Origin: an uncultured Rhodospirillales bacterium
GTDB lineage: Bacteria; Pseudomonadota; Alphaproteobacteria; Reyranellales; Reyranellaceae
Length of the DNA stretch: 43,405 nt
NCBI GenBank assembly: GCA_902825855.1
Contig: CADECW010000014.1
Span: 3,464-46,868 of the forward strand
Direction of reading: 5' to 3'
The notes under the pieces were generated by a model that searched no databases, had not been told where the DNA came from, and saw nothing but the letters and a program-made list of their open reading frames with translations. A program made the position numbers and the translations under genes. Positions 24,521-32,479 of this stretch are shown in pieces (positions within the stretch are counted from its first letter, which is position 1; the number at the start of each line of letters is the position of its first letter).

Positions 24521-26774
24521 GGGCCGCGTCCCGACCCGCGACGAACTTCTGGCTTTCATCAAAGAGAGCGCCACCCCGGTGGGAAAGCGCGAGATCGCGC
24601 GCGCCTTCGGGCTCAAGGGCGACCAGCGCATCGAGCTCAAGGAGCTGCTGCGCGACCTGCGCGATTCAGGCGACATCGCCGCCGACCGCGCCAAGACATT
24701 CAAGGATCCGAAAGCACTGACCGACATCACGGTACTCGAGATCGTGCGGGTCGACGACGATGGCCATCTGCTGGCCGTGCCGCGCCGCCACGACGAAGAA
24801 ACGGAGGGGCCGCCGCCCCGCATCGAAATCAATCCGCAGGCCACGCGCAGCGGCCCCGCCCCGGCTGTCGGCGACCGGATCCTGGCCTCGCTGAAGCGTC
24901 GCGGCAAGAACACCTACGAGGCCCGAATCATCCGCACCTTGGGCAGCACACCGCGCCGGGTGCTCGGCCTCTATGAAGAGCCATCGGGCCGCAACGGCCT
25001 CGGCCTCGTGACGCCGACCGACCGCAAGCTGAAGACGAGCTACGACATCCGTCCGGCCGACAAGAACGGCGCCGAGTCCGGTGACATCGTCTGGGTCGAG
25101 CCCTCCGGCGGGGGGCTCGCGCGGCGTGCCCGTGTGAGCGAGCGTGTCGGCGCCATGAGTGACCCGCGCACCGTCAGTCTGATCGCGATCGCGGCCAACG
25201 ACATCCCTGTCGAGTTCCCGGCGGCGGCGCTGGAAGAGGCAGAGCGATCCAAGGCGGCACCGCTCGGCCAGCGGCTCGACCTGCGCGACACGCCGCTGGT
25301 CACCATCGACGGCGAGGACGCGCGCGACTTCGACGATGCGGTGTTCGCCGAACCCGACCCCGACCATCCCTCCGGCTGGCGCCTTCTGGTCGCCATCGCC
25401 GACGTCGCCTGGTACGTGCGGCCGGACACGCCGCTCGACCGCGCTGCCTACCGTCGCGGCACCTCCGTGTACTTCCCCGACCGTGTCGTGCCCATGCTGC
25501 CCGAGGCGCTTTCCAATCACTGGTGCTCGCTGGTGCCCCACGAGGACCGGCCAGTGTTGGTGGCAGAAATGTGGATCGACGCGGCGGGCCGTCTGAGCCG
25601 TCACCGCTTTCACCGCGCCATGATCCGCTCGGCCGCGCGTCTCACGTACAGCCGTGTCCAGCGCGCCCAGGACGGCATGCCGGACGCCGAGATCGCGCCC
25701 CTCATGGGCGATGTCATCCGCCCGCTCTACGGCGCCTACAAGGTTCTGCTGGCGGCACGCGAAAAGCGCGGCGCCCTCGACCTCGACCTGCCCGAGCGCA
25801 AGGTCACCCTGGGCGAGGATGGCCGTATTGCCGAGATCGGCGTGCGCGAGCGGCTCGAGAGCCATAAGCTGATCGAGGAGTTCATGGTGCTGGCCAACGT
25901 CGCGGCGGCCCAGGCGCTCGAGCAGCGTCATACCTCGTGCCTCTATCGCGTTCACGACCAGCCCGACGCCGCCAAGATCGAAGGCCTGCGCGAGTTCCTC
26001 GGCACTCTGGGAGTGGGCCTGCCGGCTGGACCACGGATCAGGCCCACCGACCTCAACCACGTCCTGCACCAGGTCGCGGACAAACCGGTCGCCCGGCTGG
26101 TCAACGAGACCATGCTGCGCAGCCAGAGTCAGGCGGTCTACAGTCCGGACAATCTCGGCCATTTCGGCCTGGCGCTGGCGCGCTACGCCCACTTCACGTC
26201 CCCGATCCGCCGCTTTCCAGACCTGATCGTGCACAGGGCGCTGATCGCGGCCTTTGGCCTGGGCGAAGGCGGCTTGCCGGACGCCGACAAGGGCCGCTTC
26301 GCTGAGTTCGGCGAGCACCTCTCCATGTGCGAACGCCGCGCCGTTGCCGCCGAGCGCGGCGCCATGGACCGCTACGTCGCCGCCTTCATGGCGGCCCATG
26401 TCGGAGCCACGTTCTCCGGGCGCGTCACCAGCGTCACTCGCTTCGGCCTGTTCGCCGAACTCGACGCCAGCGGCGCCGACGGGCTGATCCCCATCCGCTC
26501 GCTCGGCCAGGAGTTCTTCCGCCACCACGAAAGCCGCCAGATGCTGGTAGGCGAGCGGACCGGCGAGACGTTCGGACTGGGCGACCGATTGCGGCTGAAA
26601 CTGGTCGATGCCGACATCGCCACCGGCGGTCTCATGTTCGAGATCGTCGACGTCATCGAGCGCGTCGAACGCCATGAACCTACTGGCGGTCGCCGCCAAG
26701 ATCGCCGCACGCCGCGGCGTCCGGTCGCGCAGCGCGAGGCGCGAAAGGACAAACGGTCGCGACGACGCCGATAG
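24513..26774 (+). CDS. rnr: Ribonuclease R
   Basis: A 753-residue RNase II-family 3'-5' exoribonuclease that degrades structured RNA. An N-terminal winged-helix region (residues ~5-70) and a cold-shock domain precede the RNB catalytic domain, where DGEDARDFDDAVFA gives Asp266, Asp269, Asp272, Asp274 and Asp275. An S1 domain (FSGRVTSVTRFGLFAEL) and an Arg/Lys-rich tail follow. ATG 24513 starts MAKGRVPTRDELLAF inside the end of topA in another frame, so the two genes overlap by eight bases and are probably coupled. Nearby upstream in-frame starts would sit inside the topA tail and give arginine-rich nonsense. Confidence 0.96.
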   Translation: MAKGRVPTRDELLAFIKESATPVGKREIARAFGLKGDQRIELKELLRDLRDSGDIAADRAKTFKDPKALTDITVLEIVRVDDDGHLLAVPRRHDEETEGPPPRIEINPQATRSGPAPAVGDRILASLKRRGKNTYEARIIRTLGSTPRRVLGLYEEPSGRNGLGLVTPTDRKLKTSYDIRPADKNGAESGDIVWVEPSGGGLARRARVSERVGAMSDPRTVSLIAIAANDIPVEFPAAALEEAERSKAAPLGQRLDLRDTPLVTIDGEDARDFDDAVFAEPDPDHPSGWRLLVAIADVAWYVRPDTPLDRAAYRRGTSVYFPDRVVPMLPEALSNHWCSLVPHEDRPVLVAEMWIDAAGRLSRHRFHRAMIRSAARLTYSRVQRAQDGMPDAEIAPLMGDVIRPLYGAYKVLLAAREKRGALDLDLPERKVTLGEDGRIAEIGVRERLESHKLIEEFMVLANVAAAQALEQRHTSCLYRVHDQPDAAKIEGLREFLGTLGVGLPAGPRIRPTDLNHVLHQVADKPVARLVNETMLRSQSQAVYSPDNLGHFGLALARYAHFTSPIRRFPDLIVHRALIAAFGLGEGGLPDADKGRFAEFGEHLSMCERRAVAAERGAMDRYVAAFMAAHVGATFSGRVTSVTRFGLFAELDASGADGLIPIRSLGQEFFRHHESRQMLVGERTGETFGLGDRLRLKLVDADIATGGLMFEIVDVIERVERHEPTGGRRQDRRTPRRPVAQREARKDKRSRRRR

Positions 26775-26796
26775 GGCGAAGCTCCATCTTGGCGGG

Positions 26797-27201
26797 ATGA
26801 AAGAGGAACGCTCGCCGGACATCCGGACCTGTCTGTGGCGCGGCTGGCGCGGCAAGTGCCCGCGCTGCGGCGCCGGCAGGCTGTTCTCGAGCTTCCTCAA
26901 GATGCACAGCCACTGCCCCTCCTGCGAGCTCGGCCTGGAGCCGTTCCGTGCCGATGATGCGCCGGCGTATTTCACGATTTTCGCAGTCGGCCACATTGTC
27001 GTGCCACTTGTTCTCGTGCTCGAGCGCTACGGCGGCCAGCCACCCCTTTGGGTGCATGCGGCGTTGTGGCTTCCCCTTTCGGTAGTTCTTGCGCTTTTCC
27101 TGCTGCCTCGCATAAAAGGCGCCGTCATTGCGCTCCTGTGGGCGCATCGAATAGCCGCTCCCGCACCTTCGACGACCGGGAGCTACGACCCCTCAGCCTA
27201 A
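26797..27201 (+). CDS. DUF983 membrane protein with zinc ribbon
   Basis: A 134-residue DUF983 protein. Residues ~20-45 hold a four-cysteine ribbon (CPRCGAGRLF and CPSCELGLE), followed by DDAPAYFTIFAVGHIVVP and two membrane helices. The function is unknown; the family is conserved in alphaproteobacteria and often lies next to rnr, as here. A CPRCG ribbon on a membrane anchor suggests metal or redox handling at the inner membrane. ATG 26797 has GGCGGG just upstream. It sits 22 bases after rnr. Confidence 0.9.
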   Translation: MKEERSPDIRTCLWRGWRGKCPRCGAGRLFSSFLKMHSHCPSCELGLEPFRADDAPAYFTIFAVGHIVVPLVLVLERYGGQPPLWVHAALWLPLSVVLALFLLPRIKGAVIALLWAHRIAAPAPSTTGSYDPSA

Positions 27202-27204
27202 AAC

Positions 27205-28848
27205 GTGGCCGCCCGCCGACGGCCTGTGCTATGCTTGCCGTTGCTGGGTATGGAAGTGTCGCTGATCCCTTTTCTATTCAAGGCGGTGCCGCGCGCGGCG
27301 GCCGCCCTTCTTGCTTCATCTCTGGTTGTCTCCTGTGCGACGTCGACTGACGCCCCGCAGGCCACCACCAGCCGCAATCCGTCGGTAGCAGCCGACGTCA
27401 ATCTCGAGCGGGTCGTCCTGCAGGCCTATCGCGCCATCGGCGATCGTCACCTGTTCGAGCCCAACTTCCGGACGCTCTCGACCGAGACCTATCGCGGCTT
27501 CGCCAGCGCCGATCCGGCCATGGCGCTCGAGACATCCGACAGAACCTTCACCGTCAAGCGCGACGGCCGCGAGGTGCTTAGCCGTGCCACCCCGGCCGAT
27601 CCGGCCGACGGGCGTGCCTGGGGCGGAATGCTGGCCGAGCTGATGGCGAGTTCGGTAGACGTCTCGCCGACGCTGCAGCAGACCGACCGCCAGCAGCTGA
27701 TCCGCGAGGCCATGACGGCCACCACCAAGCAGCTCGACCGCAACAGCCGCTACGCCGATCCCGACGAAGCGCGCGACAACCGCTTCCAGCGCGACGGCGG
27801 CGGCGGAGTCGGCATTACCGTCGAACGGACCGACGACAGGAAGATCATGATCCGCGCCGTGCAGGACGGATCGCCGGCAGCCAAGGCCGGCGTCCAGGTC
27901 GGCGACCAGATCCTCTCGATCGACGGCGAATCGATGATCGAGCGCCCGCTGAGCGACGTCGTCGCCAAGCTGCGCGGCTCGGTCGGCGCGCCGGTTGCCA
28001 TCACCTTGCTGCGCAGTGCACAGGGCGCCGAGTACGTGCTCAGCATGAAGCGGTCCCGCATCATCCCCACCACGGTCACCTATGAACGGCGCGGCGACGT
28101 GGCCCTGATCCACCTGACGGGCTTCAACAGCGCCACGACCGACAACCTCAAGACCGCAATCGACAAGGCCAAGGCCGAGCTCGGCCGGGACATGGCCGGG
28201 GTCATCATAGACATGCGTTCCAACCGCGGCGGTCTTCTGGACCAGGCGCAGACCGTGTCGGAGCTGTTCATCAACAACGGCACCATCTTCTCGACCAGCG
28301 GTCGCCATCCCGACAGCCGGCGCACTTACAAGAGCGTCAGCAGCAGCAAGACGTCCGACGTGCCGATCGTGGTGCTGATGAACGGCGGCTCGGCCTCGGC
28401 CGCAGAGATCGTTGCCGCAGCGCTGCAGGACCGCGGCCGAGCACTCGTCGTCGGCAGCACGAGCTACGGCAAGGGCACCGTGCAGACCGTGGTGCGGCTG
28501 GCCAACGAAGGCGAGCTGATCCTGACCTGGTCACGCCTGAATGCGCCGTCCGGCTACACCTGGAACGAACTCGGCGTGCTGCCCAACGTCTGCACCTCCA
28601 AGGTCGCCGACGTCGGCCAGCTCAACGCCAATTCGGTTGATTCAAGCCAGAGCACGCTCTTCCGCTGGCATGCGCTGCGCAATCCGACCCAGCAGGAAGT
28701 GACCGACCTGCGCAAGATCTGCCCGCCGGGCGAGGCGAGCCCCGAGCGCGACGTCGAGATCGCGACCCGGCTCCTGCGCGATCGCACGCTTTATGCCCAC
28801 GCCGTGCACGCGGCGACCCAGCAGGCCGCTGCCACGGGCCGCCAATAG
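27205..28848 (+). CDS. S41 family C-terminal processing protease, probable lipoprotein
   Basis: A serine protease of the CtpA/Tsp family, up to 547 residues from GTG 27205; ATG 27250 (residue 16) is an alternative start. The signal ends in LVVSC, a plausible lipobox, so the enzyme may be anchored as a lipoprotein. A PDZ domain lies at ~195-285 (GVGITVERT, SPAAKAGVQVGDQILSIDG). The catalytic core has Ser398 (NGGSASAAEI) and Lys423 (TSYGKGTVQ), 25 residues apart as expected for this family. It trims or degrades envelope proteins from their C-terminus. The position between DUF983 and rpmG recurs in related genomes as I remember them. Confidence 0.92.
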   Translation: MAARRRPVLCLPLLGMEVSLIPFLFKAVPRAAAALLASSLVVSCATSTDAPQATTSRNPSVAADVNLERVVLQAYRAIGDRHLFEPNFRTLSTETYRGFASADPAMALETSDRTFTVKRDGREVLSRATPADPADGRAWGGMLAELMASSVDVSPTLQQTDRQQLIREAMTATTKQLDRNSRYADPDEARDNRFQRDGGGGVGITVERTDDRKIMIRAVQDGSPAAKAGVQVGDQILSIDGESMIERPLSDVVAKLRGSVGAPVAITLLRSAQGAEYVLSMKRSRIIPTTVTYERRGDVALIHLTGFNSATTDNLKTAIDKAKAELGRDMAGVIIDMRSNRGGLLDQAQTVSELFINNGTIFSTSGRHPDSRRTYKSVSSSKTSDVPIVVLMNGGSASAAEIVAAALQDRGRALVVGSTSYGKGTVQTVVRLANEGELILTWSRLNAPSGYTWNELGVLPNVCTSKVADVGQLNANSVDSSQSTLFRWHALRNPTQQEVTDLRKICPPGEASPERDVEIATRLLRDRTLYAHAVHAATQQAAATGRQ

Positions 28849-28865
28849 GCGGACTGCCGGGCGAC

Positions 28866-28893
28866 TTGACACGGGCGAGCCAACGACTAGTTT
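28866..28893 (+). promoter_or_regulatory. Candidate promoter for rpmG
   Basis: A perfect TTGACA (28866-28871) is followed 16 bases later by TAGTTT (28888-28893). Transcription would begin near 28900, leaving a leader of about 40 bases that contains GCCCGC and GCGGGC arms (28894-28899 and 28919-28924) able to pair. This fits a strong, independent promoter for a ribosomal protein gene. Confidence 0.5.
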
Positions 28894-28938
28894 GCCCGCC
28901 TTCCAGGAATTCGCCCTTGCGGGCATAGGGACAAGACC

Positions 28939-29106
28939 ATGGCCAAGCCGACCTCGATCCTCATCAAGATGGTGTCCAGCGCCGACACCGGCTTCTTCTA
29001 CGTGACGCGCAAGAATCCTCGCACCAAGACCGAGAAGATGGAACTGAAAAAGTACGACCCGGTGGTGCGCAAGCATGTCGTCTTCAAGGAATCGAAGATA
29101 AAGTGA
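28939..29106 (+). CDS. rpmG: 50S ribosomal protein L33
   Basis: A 55-residue ribosomal protein: [20 protein letters not shown], then a basic core with [19 protein letters not shown] and VVFKESKIK at the end. This is the cysteine-free (zinc-independent) form of L33 common in proteobacteria, since the CxxC pairs are absent. It binds the large subunit near the E site. It has its own candidate promoter and a strong intrinsic terminator. Confidence 0.97.
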   Translation: MAKPTSILIKMVSSADTGFFYVTRKNPRTKTEKMELKKYDPVVRKHVVFKESKIK

Positions 29107-29134
29107 CATTCCGACAGGAATGTTCGACCGGACA

Positions 29135-29157
29135 GCCGCCCTTTCGGGCGGCTTTTT
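29135..29157 (+). terminator. Rho-independent terminator after rpmG
   Basis: A seven-base stem GCCGCCC/GGGCGGC (29135-29141 and 29146-29152) with loop TTTC is followed directly by five Ts (29153-29157). A second stem, ACATTCC/GGAATGT (29106-29123), lies just upstream and starts in the stop codon of rpmG. Confidence 0.9.
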
Positions 29158-29171
29158 CGTAGGCTGAAGCA

Positions 29172-29201
29172 CGATGTCCAGCTGGGATCAGCTGGACATC
29201 G
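29172..29201. repeat. 13-bp perfect inverted repeat
   Basis: CGATGTCCAGCTG (29172-29184) and its exact reverse complement (29189-29201) flank a four-base GGAT. It lies after the rpmG terminator and has no T-run. Its role is unknown; it could be a protein-binding site or a dispersed repeat. Confidence 0.7.
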
Positions 29202-29233
29202 CGCCTCCTGCAACAGGCGTCCCCGGTGCGCGC

Positions 29234-29277
29234 GAATGCGGAGAGATGAAACCGCGCGATTTCATCTCTCCGCATTC
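29234..29277. repeat. 18-bp perfect inverted repeat upstream of the aldehyde dehydrogenase
   Basis: The left arm, GAATGCGGAGAGATGAAA (29234-29251), and its exact reverse complement (29260-29277) surround an eight-base spacer CCGCGCGA. The right arm ends 43 bases before the ATG of the dehydrogenase gene. It might be an operator, an mRNA leader hairpin or a REP/MITE-like element. Confidence 0.75.
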
Positions 29278-29319
29278 CGCTCTACTCTCCGGCCTTCTAT
29301 AGGGACGGAGAGACAAAAC

Positions 29320-30819
29320 ATGAGCGCCCAGATTTCGCGCGACGACTGGAAAAGCCGCGTCAGCGGCCTGAGCTACCGCAACCAGGCGTTCATCGGCGGC
29401 AAGTTCGCGCCCTCCCTGACCGGCAAGACCTTCGACTGCGTGAACCCCGCCACCGGCCAGGTGCTGACCAAGGTCGCCGCCTGCGAGGAGGCGGACGTCG
29501 ACGCCGCGGTGAAGGCCGCTCGCGCCGCCTTCGACAAGGGTACTTGGGCCAACATGCCGCCGGCCAACCGCAAGCGCGTCATGCTGAAGCTGGCCGAGCT
29601 GATGATGAAGAACCGCGACGAGCTCGCGCTGCTCGAGACCCTCGACATGGGCAAACCCATCGCCTACTCGACCCGCGTCGACATCCCGGGCTCGGCCAAC
29701 ACCGTGCAGTGGTTCGCCGAGGCGATCGACAAGATCTATGACGAGGTCGCGCCGACTCCGGGCAATGTCGTCGCCATGATCACGCGCGAGCCGGCCGGCG
29801 TCGTCGCCGCCGTCGTGCCCTGGAACTTTCCGTTGCTGATGGCCTGCTGGAAGATCTCGCCGGCTCTCGCCGCCGGCAACTCGGTGATCCTGAAGCCCGC
29901 CGAGCAGTCTCCTCTCACGGCCATCCGCCTCGCCGAACTCGCCGCCGAGGCCGGCATCCCCGAAGGCGTGTTCAACGTGCTGCCGGGCTTCGGAGAGACA
30001 GCGGGCCAGGCCCTCGGCCGCCACATGGACGTCGATGTGCTGGCGTTCACCGGTTCGACCGAGGTCGGCAAGTACTTCCTGAAGTACTCCGGCGAATCGA
30101 ACATGAAGCAGGTTTGGCTGGAGTGCGGCGGCAAGTCGCCCAACATCGTGTTGGGCGACGCGCCCAATCTCGATGTCGCTGCGCAACGCACAGCCTTCGG
30201 CATCTGGTTCAACCAGGGAGAGGTCTGCACTGCGGGCTCCCGCCTGATCGTCGAGGACAAGATCAAGGACCAGTTCCTCGAGAAGGTCATGGCGATCGGC
30301 CAGAAGATGATGCCGGGCGATCCGCTCGACCCGAAAACACAGATGGGCGCCATGGTCGACGAGATCCAGACCAGGCGCGTCATGGGCTACATCGAGGCCG
30401 GCCAGAAGGAGGGCGCCAAGCTCAGGATGGGCGGCAAGCAGGTCCATGTCGACAACGCGGGATCCTTCATCGAGCCGACGGTGTTCGACTCGGTCGACAA
30501 CAAGATGAAGATCGCCCAGGAGGAGATCTTCGGACCGGTACTGTCGGTGATTCCGGTGAAGGATCCCGAACAGGCGCTGACAGTGGCCAATGACACGATC
30601 TACGGGCTCGCCTCGGCAATCTTCACGGCCGACATCAACAAGGCCTTCAAGTTCGCCAAGGGCCTGCGCACCGGCTCGGTGTGGGTCAACACCTACGACG
30701 GCGGCGACATCACCACCCCGTTCGGCGGCTACAAGCAGTCAGGCATCGGTCGCGACAAGTCCCTCCATGCCTTCGACAAGTTCACTCAGGTGAAGACGAC
30801 CTGGATTCAGCTCGACTGA
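29320..30819 (+). CDS. NAD(P)-dependent aldehyde dehydrogenase (PuuC-like)
   Basis: A 499-residue aldehyde dehydrogenase of the superfamily branch that includes gamma-glutamyl-gamma-aminobutyraldehyde dehydrogenase PuuC. The cofactor-binding region has PWNFPLLMACWKISPALAAG and FTGSTEVGKY. Catalytic Glu268 sits in WLECGGKSPNIV and the nucleophile Cys303 in GEVCTAGSR. It also has EEIFGPVLSV and PFGGYKQSGIGRDKS near the end, and closes TTWIQLD as PuuC-type enzymes often do. GGACGGAGAG precedes ATG 29320. It is alone in its transcription unit. The substrate is inferred only from resemblance. Confidence 0.92.
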   Translation: MSAQISRDDWKSRVSGLSYRNQAFIGGKFAPSLTGKTFDCVNPATGQVLTKVAACEEADVDAAVKAARAAFDKGTWANMPPANRKRVMLKLAELMMKNRDELALLETLDMGKPIAYSTRVDIPGSANTVQWFAEAIDKIYDEVAPTPGNVVAMITREPAGVVAAVVPWNFPLLMACWKISPALAAGNSVILKPAEQSPLTAIRLAELAAEAGIPEGVFNVLPGFGETAGQALGRHMDVDVLAFTGSTEVGKYFLKYSGESNMKQVWLECGGKSPNIVLGDAPNLDVAAQRTAFGIWFNQGEVCTAGSRLIVEDKIKDQFLEKVMAIGQKMMPGDPLDPKTQMGAMVDEIQTRRVMGYIEAGQKEGAKLRMGGKQVHVDNAGSFIEPTVFDSVDNKMKIAQEEIFGPVLSVIPVKDPEQALTVANDTIYGLASAIFTADINKAFKFAKGLRTGSVWVNTYDGGDITTPFGGYKQSGIGRDKSLHAFDKFTQVKTTWIQLD

Positions 30820-31118
30820 GCAAGTCCCCAGCGCCTTAGCCCAAGGTAGACCCGTCAGGAGCAGACGCACGACGCAGAATTCTCGGCGGCAGACGCAAAA
30901 AGCGGGGTTTCGGGTGTTATCTCTCTGCAGCCCGGCTTCTTCCCATATCCTTGGCTGCACTGCCCGGCCGGTACGTTCCCGTACCGAACGGGCCCGCTGA
31001 AGCTGCCGGAACTCGGGGAGATATACCACTGAGCTATGGCGGGTTCCGGGCAGCGGTTCCCAATGCCGCATGGCCGGTAGAGTCCCACACACCTCTACCG
31101 GCCCGCCTGCCCGATTAA
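30820..31118. other. 299-bp intergenic region with three hairpins and a tRNA-like motif
   Basis: No convincing gene. Three inverted repeats are visible: GGTACG/CGTACC at 30970-30985, CCGGAACTCG/CGGGTTCCGG (one wobble pair) at 31006-31049, and an 11-bp perfect stem at 31072-31103. On the minus strand 31036-31024 reads TAGCTCAGTGGTA, the same as the D-arm consensus of many tRNAs. However, no acceptor stem, anticodon arm or T-arm of a tRNA can be built around it. GCAGACGCA also occurs twice (30861 and 30889). It could hold a small structured RNA or a decayed tRNA. Confidence 0.4.
31072..31103. terminator. Hairpin between convergent genes, probable bidirectional terminator
   Basis: GGCCGGTAGAG (31072-31082) and its exact reverse complement (31093-31103) flank TCCCACACAC. 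It lies 15 bases from the stop of the leftward phosphohydrolase gene, between two convergent genes. It lacks a T-run, so termination is inferred from position and stem strength. Confidence 0.5.
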
Positions 31119-32372
31119 TCAGCTCCGTGGCAGCGGCGAGCCGTCAAAGCCCGTGAGCGGCAACCCAAGATAGTGCGCGATGGTGGGAGCGATGTCCGTC
31201 AGGCTGCTTGCTTGCGGCACTGTCTTCGATGAGCCGCCACCGTCATTGACCATCAGGAACGGTCGGGTCTCGTCCGGCCCAAGGCCGCCGTGCTGACCAC
31301 AGCCGATGGGCACGGCTTTGCCTTCCTTCACCACCCAGCGCCGACCTGGCACGCCGTGAGGATTGCCTTCGCTTTGCCGCGCGGTATCGACGGCGGCGAT
31401 CACGCCGTCGGCCGTAAAGCCCTTTGCCGCGAGGTCGGCGCCAACCAGGACGTCGCCTGCCCATGGCGCACGGCGCAGCGCCTCGACCACGCCGAGCAGA
31501 CCGGCGCGACCGCGGTCGGTTGCATAGAGCAGGGCCGAGGTGCCCTGTCCCGCCACCGCCACGTCGCCCGCGTCCAGAAGCTCCTTCAGCCCTTGTGCCG
31601 CCAGCCAATCCTCGACATCGATGCTGTCGCCGATCGTTTCGTGGCCATGGTCGGAGCCGACCAGCAGCAGGATCTCTTCGCCTTCGCCGCGCAGCTGCTC
31701 GACCGTGGCATGGACCTCGGCGACACAGCGGTCTGCTTGCCGTAGCACATCAAGATGCGCGGGCGAGCCCAATGGCACGGCATGCAGCGTGTGGTCGGGA
31801 TCGCAGATCCAGAGGAAGGCGACCGCCGGCTTGGCGTGCCTCAGCACCTCTGCGCAGAAGCGCTGGGTCATCGCCCAGTCGCCGGCGGAATCGTGCGTAA
31901 CCTCGAGGGCGCCGACACTCTCTCCGCCGGGCGCAAACGATCCTGCACGATGGTGTATATGGCCGAAATGCTCGGGATCGAGGAAGTAGGCCGCCCCCGG
32001 CGAGACGTTCGAGAAGGCGATGAAGCCGCCCGCCTCGGCGACGCGCTCGGCAATCGTAGGAACCAGCAGCGTGGTTCCCGTGGCGCGGCGCATGTGCATG
32101 CGGAAATCCGGCGCCCCGACATCGCGGACGACGACCCTGCCCCCCTCCATCAGTCCCATGCGATTGCCGTGCAGGCCGTGGCGCGCCGGCAGGCAGCCGG
32201 TCGAGATCGAGGCGGCCGACACGCGCGTCACCGACGGGAACACGGCAGTGTGCTCACCGCACCAAAGGCTGGCGCCGCGCAGCTCGGCGAGAAACGGTGT
32301 CGTCTCGCGCCGCACCCAATCCCGTCCAAGACCGTCGCAGCACACGAAAACCGCTCGCCGAGACTTTGCCAT
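31119..32372 (-). CDS. Alkaline phosphatase superfamily hydrolase (phosphodiesterase-like)
   Basis: A 417-residue cytosolic protein of the nucleotide pyrophosphatase/phosphodiesterase branch of the alkaline phosphatase superfamily. Metal and nucleophile residues are Asp13 (VCCDGLGRDW), Thr49 in FPSVTRVSAASISTG as the likely nucleophile, Asp191 and nearby histidines (DPDHTLHAVPLG), Asp241-His242 (GSDHGHETIGD) and a late His in GCGQHGGLG. The set is complete for two metals. The substrate is unknown. ATG 32372 (MAKSRRAVFVCCDG) is preferred over an upstream in-frame ATG at 32411. It is divergent from the monooxygenase gene. Confidence 0.87.
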   Translation of the reverse strand: MAKSRRAVFVCCDGLGRDWVRRETTPFLAELRGASLWCGEHTAVFPSVTRVSAASISTGCLPARHGLHGNRMGLMEGGRVVVRDVGAPDFRMHMRRATGTTLLVPTIAERVAEAGGFIAFSNVSPGAAYFLDPEHFGHIHHRAGSFAPGGESVGALEVTHDSAGDWAMTQRFCAEVLRHAKPAVAFLWICDPDHTLHAVPLGSPAHLDVLRQADRCVAEVHATVEQLRGEGEEILLLVGSDHGHETIGDSIDVEDWLAAQGLKELLDAGDVAVAGQGTSALLYATDRGRAGLLGVVEALRRAPWAGDVLVGADLAAKGFTADGVIAAVDTARQSEGNPHGVPGRRWVVKEGKAVPIGCGQHGGLGPDETRPFLMVNDGGGSSKTVPQASSLTDIAPTIAHYLGLPLTGFDGSPLPRS

Positions 32373-32479
32373 CACACGAATTCCTTCACGCGATCCATTG
32401 CCGGCAGTCATGCATGCATAGGCTCTTGCGCGCCACGGCCGATGGTAGTCGACTTCCTGCCATAACTCAGGAGGAAACG

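Noticed and set aside
31024..31036. tRNA gene on the minus strand suggested by TAGCTCAGTGGTA
   Set aside because: No acceptor stem, anticodon arm or T-arm can be fitted around it, so only the motif is reported.
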